Source of the DNA: VFJL01 sp043752345
GTDB lineage: Bacteria > Pseudomonadota > Gammaproteobacteria > Burkholderiales > Nitrosomonadaceae
Reading direction: 5' to 3'
Length of the DNA stretch: 34,471 nt
Assembly (NCBI GenBank): GCA_043752345.1
Contig: JAYUYT010000034.1
Span: forward strand, 1 to 34,471
This document shows positions 31,330-34,471 of this stretch, one piece after another; the first letter of the stretch is position 1, and each line of letters opens with the position of its first letter. The notes below the pieces were generated by a model. That model saw only the letters and a list, made by a program, of their open reading frames with translations. It made no database searches and was not told the origin of the DNA. Both the position numbers and the translations under genes were made by a program.

Positions 31330-34068
31330 ATGAAAACACTGCTGCTGGTTGATGGCTCATCCTACCTGTATCGCGCTTTCCACGCGCTGCCGGATTTGCG
31401 CAATCGCCACAATGAGCCGACCGGTGCGATTCATGGCGTTCTCAACATGCTGCGCCGTTTGCACAAAGATTACCAGGCCGATTATAGCGCGTGTGTGTTT
31501 GATGCAAAAGGCAAGACTTTCCGCGACGACTTGTATCCTGAATACAAGGCGCACCGCCCGCCCATGCCGGATGATTTGGCCGCACAAATCGCACCGCTGC
31601 ATGAATGCATCCGCGCCATGGGATGGCCGATGCTGATAATTGACGGAGTGGAAGCAGATGATGTGATCGGTACCCTGGCGAAACTGGCCGTGCATGAAAA
31701 CATGCGCTGCATAATTTCCACCGGCGACAAGGATATTGCGCAACTGGTCAGCCCGCAGGTAACGCTGGTCAACACCATGAACAACGAAATCCTCGATGAG
31801 GCCGGGGTGCTTGCCAAATTCGGCATACCGCCGGCGCGCATGCTTGATTACCTGGCACTGGTCGGCGATACCGCAGACAACATTCCCGGCGTGGAGAAAG
31901 TCGGTCCCAAGACGGCGGTAAAATGGCTTACACAATACGGCACGCTGGATAATATCATCGCCCATGCCAATGAAATCGGCGGCGCGGTAGGCGAGAATCT
32001 ACGCAAAGCGCTCGACTGGCTGGATAAATCGCGCGCACTGCTCACCATCAAGTGCGATGTGGTGTTGCCGCTGGGATTGCATGACCTCGGCCTGAAACCG
32101 CAGGATACGGCAAAACTTGCAGAACTGTATGAGCGGCTGGATTTGAAAACCTGGCTGCGGGAATTGCGCCAGGACTCAGGCTCGGAACGGAATGGCCCCG
32201 TGTCTTCCGCCGCCGGATATCAGGAAGTTACTGCACGCCAGCAAATTTCTGCTGAAACAGCGCCCGCCGACTACCAAACCATACTCGCCCAGTCCCAACT
32301 GGACGAATGGCTCGCACGTATCGACGCCGCACCTCTGGTTTCAGTGGATACCGAAACCACCGGCCTGGATCCAATGCAAGCACAGCTCGTCGGTATCTCG
32401 TTTTCCATCGCACCCCATCACGCTGCTTATCTGCCGCTTACCCATCGCTATGCCGGCGCACCGCAACAACTGGCGATCAATCTCGTACTGGACGCACTCA
32501 AACCCTGGCTGGAAGACCCAGCCAAACCTAAACTGGGACAGAACATCAAATACGACAAGCATATTTTTGCCAATCATGGCTTGCAACTGAACGGCATTGT
32601 CCATGACACATTGTTGCAATCCTACGTGCTGGAATCCCACCGTCCGCATAACATGGACAACCTTGCACTGCGCCATCTGGGTATCAAGACCATCAGTTAC
32701 GATGAAGTAACCGGCAAGGGTGCCGGCCGCATCAGCTTTGATCAGGTGGAGATCGAGCGCGCAACGCAATATGCGGCAGAGGATGCCGACATCACATTGC
32801 AGCTGCATCAGCACCTGCATCCGCAAATTGCCGGTGATGCCAAACTTGATCATGTTTACCGCACACTCGAGATGCCGGTACTGGAGGTGCTGTTCGAAAT
32901 GGAACGCAACGGCGTATTGCTGGACATCAAGCTGCTGGAAATCCAGAGCCGCGAACTGGGCGAGAAAATGCTGGCGCTGGAACAACGGGCATTCGCCATC
33001 GCCGGACAGCCGTTCAATCTGAATTCGCCCAAGCAGATCCAGGAAATTCTGTTCGACCAACTCAAGCTTCCCGTCATCAAGAAAACACCGGGTGGAGCGC
33101 CTTCCACCGACGAGGATGTGCTGCAACAACTGGCGCTGGATTATCCGCTGCCGCAAATCCTGCTCGATTACCGCAGCCTCGCCAAACTTAAATCCACTTA
33201 TACCGACAAGCTGCCGCGCATGGTCGATGACAATACCGGGCGGGTGCATACCAATTATGCCCAGGCGGTGGCAGTGACTGGACGGCTCGCCAGCAACGAA
33301 CCCAACCTGCAAAACATTCCGGTACGTACCGCCGAAGGCCGCCGCATCCGTGAAGCGTTCATCGCGCCGCCGGGTCACAGCATCATCTCCGCCGACTATT
33401 CACAAATCGAGCTGCGCATCATGGCGCACATCGCGCAGGACGCAGGACTGCTCCAGGCCTTTGCGGCGGGTGAAGACATCCATCGCGCCACCGCTGCCGA
33501 AGTGTTTGGCGTGCCGCTGGAAGCGGTGGACAATGAACAGCGCCGCTACGCCAAGATCATTAACTTCGGTCTGATCTACGGTATGTCGGAATACGGACTC
33601 GCTGCACAACTCGGTATCGAACGTGCTGCTGCGCGTGCCTATATGGACCGTTATTTTGCGCGTTACCCCGGCGTGGCGGATTACATGCAGCGCACCCGGG
33701 AGGCTGCCAAAAGAAACGGCTACGTCGAAACCGTGTTCGGCCGCAGACTGTGGCTGCCGGAAATCAACAGCCCCAACGGCAACCGCAGGCAAGGTGCGGA
33801 GCGCGCTGCCATCAACGCACCCATGCAAGGTACTGCGGCGGACATCATCAAGCTCGCCATGATCGCGGTGCGCGACTGGCTGGTGCGGGAAAAATTACAC
33901 AGTAAACTCATCATGCAGGTCCACGATGAACTGGTGCTGGAGGTACCGGACGGCGAAATCGACCTGGTGAAACGCGAATTGCCGAAACTCATGGGCGGCG
34001 TTGCCCAGCTTGATGTACCCCTGCTGGTGGAAACAGGTGTGGGACCGAATTGGGAGCAAGCGCACTAG
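31330..34068 (+). CDS. polA: DNA polymerase I PolA
   Basis: Pol I fills gaps, removes RNA primers and proofreads in repair and Okazaki maturation. The 912-residue protein has all three domains. The N-terminal 5'-3' exonuclease/flap domain runs to about residue 290 (DGSSYLYRAFHALPDLRN, GDTADNIPGVEKVGPKTA). The 3'-5' exonuclease (about 325-500) keeps its DxE motif in VSVDTETTGLD, plus KYDKHIFANHG and YAAEDADITL. The polymerase domain has motif A (SADYSQIELRIMAHI), motif B (RRYAKIINFGLIYGMSEYG) and motif C (MQVHDELVLEV). The linker between the nucleases (about 278-310, QDSGSERNGPVSSAAGYQ) is low complexity. ATG at 31330 gives MKTLLLVDGSSYLYRAF; the Shine-Dalgarno is weak. It ends in TAG at 34068. 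Confidence 0.97.
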   Translation: MKTLLLVDGSSYLYRAFHALPDLRNRHNEPTGAIHGVLNMLRRLHKDYQADYSACVFDAKGKTFRDDLYPEYKAHRPPMPDDLAAQIAPLHECIRAMGWPMLIIDGVEADDVIGTLAKLAVHENMRCIISTGDKDIAQLVSPQVTLVNTMNNEILDEAGVLAKFGIPPARMLDYLALVGDTADNIPGVEKVGPKTAVKWLTQYGTLDNIIAHANEIGGAVGENLRKALDWLDKSRALLTIKCDVVLPLGLHDLGLKPQDTAKLAELYERLDLKTWLRELRQDSGSERNGPVSSAAGYQEVTARQQISAETAPADYQTILAQSQLDEWLARIDAAPLVSVDTETTGLDPMQAQLVGISFSIAPHHAAYLPLTHRYAGAPQQLAINLVLDALKPWLEDPAKPKLGQNIKYDKHIFANHGLQLNGIVHDTLLQSYVLESHRPHNMDNLALRHLGIKTISYDEVTGKGAGRISFDQVEIERATQYAAEDADITLQLHQHLHPQIAGDAKLDHVYRTLEMPVLEVLFEMERNGVLLDIKLLEIQSRELGEKMLALEQRAFAIAGQPFNLNSPKQIQEILFDQLKLPVIKKTPGGAPSTDEDVLQQLALDYPLPQILLDYRSLAKLKSTYTDKLPRMVDDNTGRVHTNYAQAVAVTGRLASNEPNLQNIPVRTAEGRRIREAFIAPPGHSIISADYSQIELRIMAHIAQDAGLLQAFAAGEDIHRATAAEVFGVPLEAVDNEQRRYAKIINFGLIYGMSEYGLAAQLGIERAAARAYMDRYFARYPGVADYMQRTREAAKRNGYVETVFGRRLWLPEINSPNGNRRQGAERAAINAPMQGTAADIIKLAMIAVRDWLVREKLHSKLIMQVHDELVLEVPDGEIDLVKRELPKLMGGVAQLDVPLLVETGVGPNWEQAH

Positions 34069-34076
34069 CCCAAGCA

Positions 34077-34118
34077 GCACAAATTGTTGTGCGCTCCCGC
34101 TGCCTCCGTTTCCGGCAG
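34077..34118 (+). terminator. Weak candidate terminator region after polA
   Basis: Two small hairpins follow polA: GCACAA-ATTG-TTGTGC (34077-34092) and CTGCC-N9-GGCAG (34100-34118), the latter followed by TTGCTTTATTGC. Stems are short and the T tract is imperfect, so this is only suggestive. The second hairpin directly precedes the rpsP promoter. Confidence 0.3.
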
Positions 34119-34130
34119 TTGCTTTATTGC

Positions 34131-34160
34131 TTGCTAATAGCGGGAAATTTGCCGTAAAAT
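34131..34160 (+). promoter_or_regulatory. Predicted sigma70 promoter of rpsP
   Basis: TTGCTA (34131-34136) and TAAAAT (34155-34160) are spaced by 18 nt, with a five-of-six -10. Transcription would start about 38 nt before the rpsP ATG. This would drive the ribosomal operon rpsP-rimM-trmD-rplS expected to the right of the window. Confidence 0.6.
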
Positions 34161-34205
34161 CACACCCTTTTCGGTTTCGGACCTTCATAAGGTATAGGCA
34201 CAGAC

Positions 34206-34471
34206 ATGGTCATTATTCGACTGGCGCGGGGCGGCGCCAAGAAACGTCCGTTTTACAACATGGTAGTGGCGGATTCCCGCAACGCCCGTGACGGAAAATT
34301 TATCGAGCGCGTTGGCTTTTATAACCCCCGGGCAACCGCGGGTGAAGAAGCATTGCGCGTACAGCTGGATCGCGTCACCCATTGGCAATCGCAAGGTGCG
34401 CAGTTATCCGACACCGTGACAAGGCTGGTCAAGCAGTTTGGCGCAAAACAACAAGCCGCAACAAGCAGCTA
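34206..34471 (+). CDS. rpsP: 30S ribosomal protein bS16 (3' end at window edge)
   Basis: Ribosomal protein bS16 binds 16S rRNA in the body of the 30S subunit. The frame from ATG 34206 gives 88 residues with the diagnostic N-terminus MVIIRLARGGAKKRPFYN, ADSRNARDGKFIERVGFYNP and a tail with LDRVTHWQSQGAQLSDTV, and a Gln/Ala-rich end. It then reaches the bases TA at the window edge; a following A or G would complete a stop, so only the last base is probably missing. AGG lies 7 nt upstream of the ATG. It is preceded by its own promoter 46 nt upstream and is not read from polA. Confidence 0.95.
   Translation, partial: MVIIRLARGGAKKRPFYNMVVADSRNARDGKFIERVGFYNPRATAGEEALRVQLDRVTHWQSQGAQLSDTVTRLVKQFGAKQQAATSS

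Noticed and set aside
32341..33378. Minus-strand frame of 345 codons opposite polA
   Set aside because: It is antisense to the intact exonuclease and polymerase domains, with no known domain and no convincing start.
1..34471. CRISPR arrays, tRNA genes, insertion sequences, prophage genes or toxin-antitoxin pairs
   Set aside because: None was seen. No regular repeat-spacer array, no transposase or integrase motif, and no cloverleaf with a TTCGA-type T loop was recognised by reading; a tRNA scan would be decisive.

Overview
The window is a gene-dense chromosomal segment of a Gram-negative bacterium. GC content is moderate (mid-50s % by eye). It most resembles a betaproteobacterium, plausibly a chemolithoautotroph of the Nitrosomonadales/Gallionellales type. 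The reasons are: murB lies inside the dcw cluster; LptE and a Lpt-type lipoprotein signal imply an outer membrane; MurE carries the DNPR motif of meso-diaminopimelate peptidoglycan; LpdA has a fused lipoyl domain; the minor families DUF2782 and BPSS1780 are present; and a proteobacterial phosphoribulokinase implies a Calvin cycle. The genus is not proven.

Left part (1-13.6 kb, minus strand): an almost complete division and cell wall (dcw) cluster, transcribed mraZ-rsmH-ftsL-ftsI-murE-murF-mraY-murD-ftsW-murG-murC-murB. murB is cut by the left edge. Most junctions are 4-nt or 1-nt overlaps or short gaps, so this is one coupled operon. A sigma70-like promoter and three GTGGG repeats at 10-bp period (MraZ boxes) lie upstream of mraZ. 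Upstream of that, on the same strand, is the RNase P RNA gene rnpB (about 13.89-14.29 kb).

Middle part (14.4-24.8 kb): a pteridine-reductase-like SDR gene (minus) diverges from a MidA-type methyltransferase (plus). The methyltransferase converges, with a 9-bp overlap, on a minus-strand series. In transcription order that series is leuS, a 71-codon gene of unknown function, lptE, holA, proA, lpdA (lipoyl-E3 fusion) and a GDT1-type membrane protein. It serves leucyl-tRNA synthesis, LPS transport, DNA replication (clamp loading), proline synthesis and a 2-oxoacid dehydrogenase or similar.

Right part (24.8-34.5 kb): divergent from leuS are phosphoribulokinase and then a UvrD-type helicase (plus). 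Facing them on the minus strand are a LOG-family protein, a DUF2782 protein, homoserine kinase thrB and a BPSS1780-type membrane protein. polA (plus) starts only 23 bp from the LOG gene. The window ends in rpsP, whose promoter is visible; only the last base of its probable stop codon is missing.

Almost everything here is ordinary core genome. No mobile element, CRISPR, prophage or new multigene system was found. The least ordinary signals are short GAATC/GGATTC-rich tracts inside murE and uvrD and in the lptE-holA spacer, an AT-rich insertion in the editing domain of LeuS, and the unrecognised 71-codon gene between leuS and lptE.
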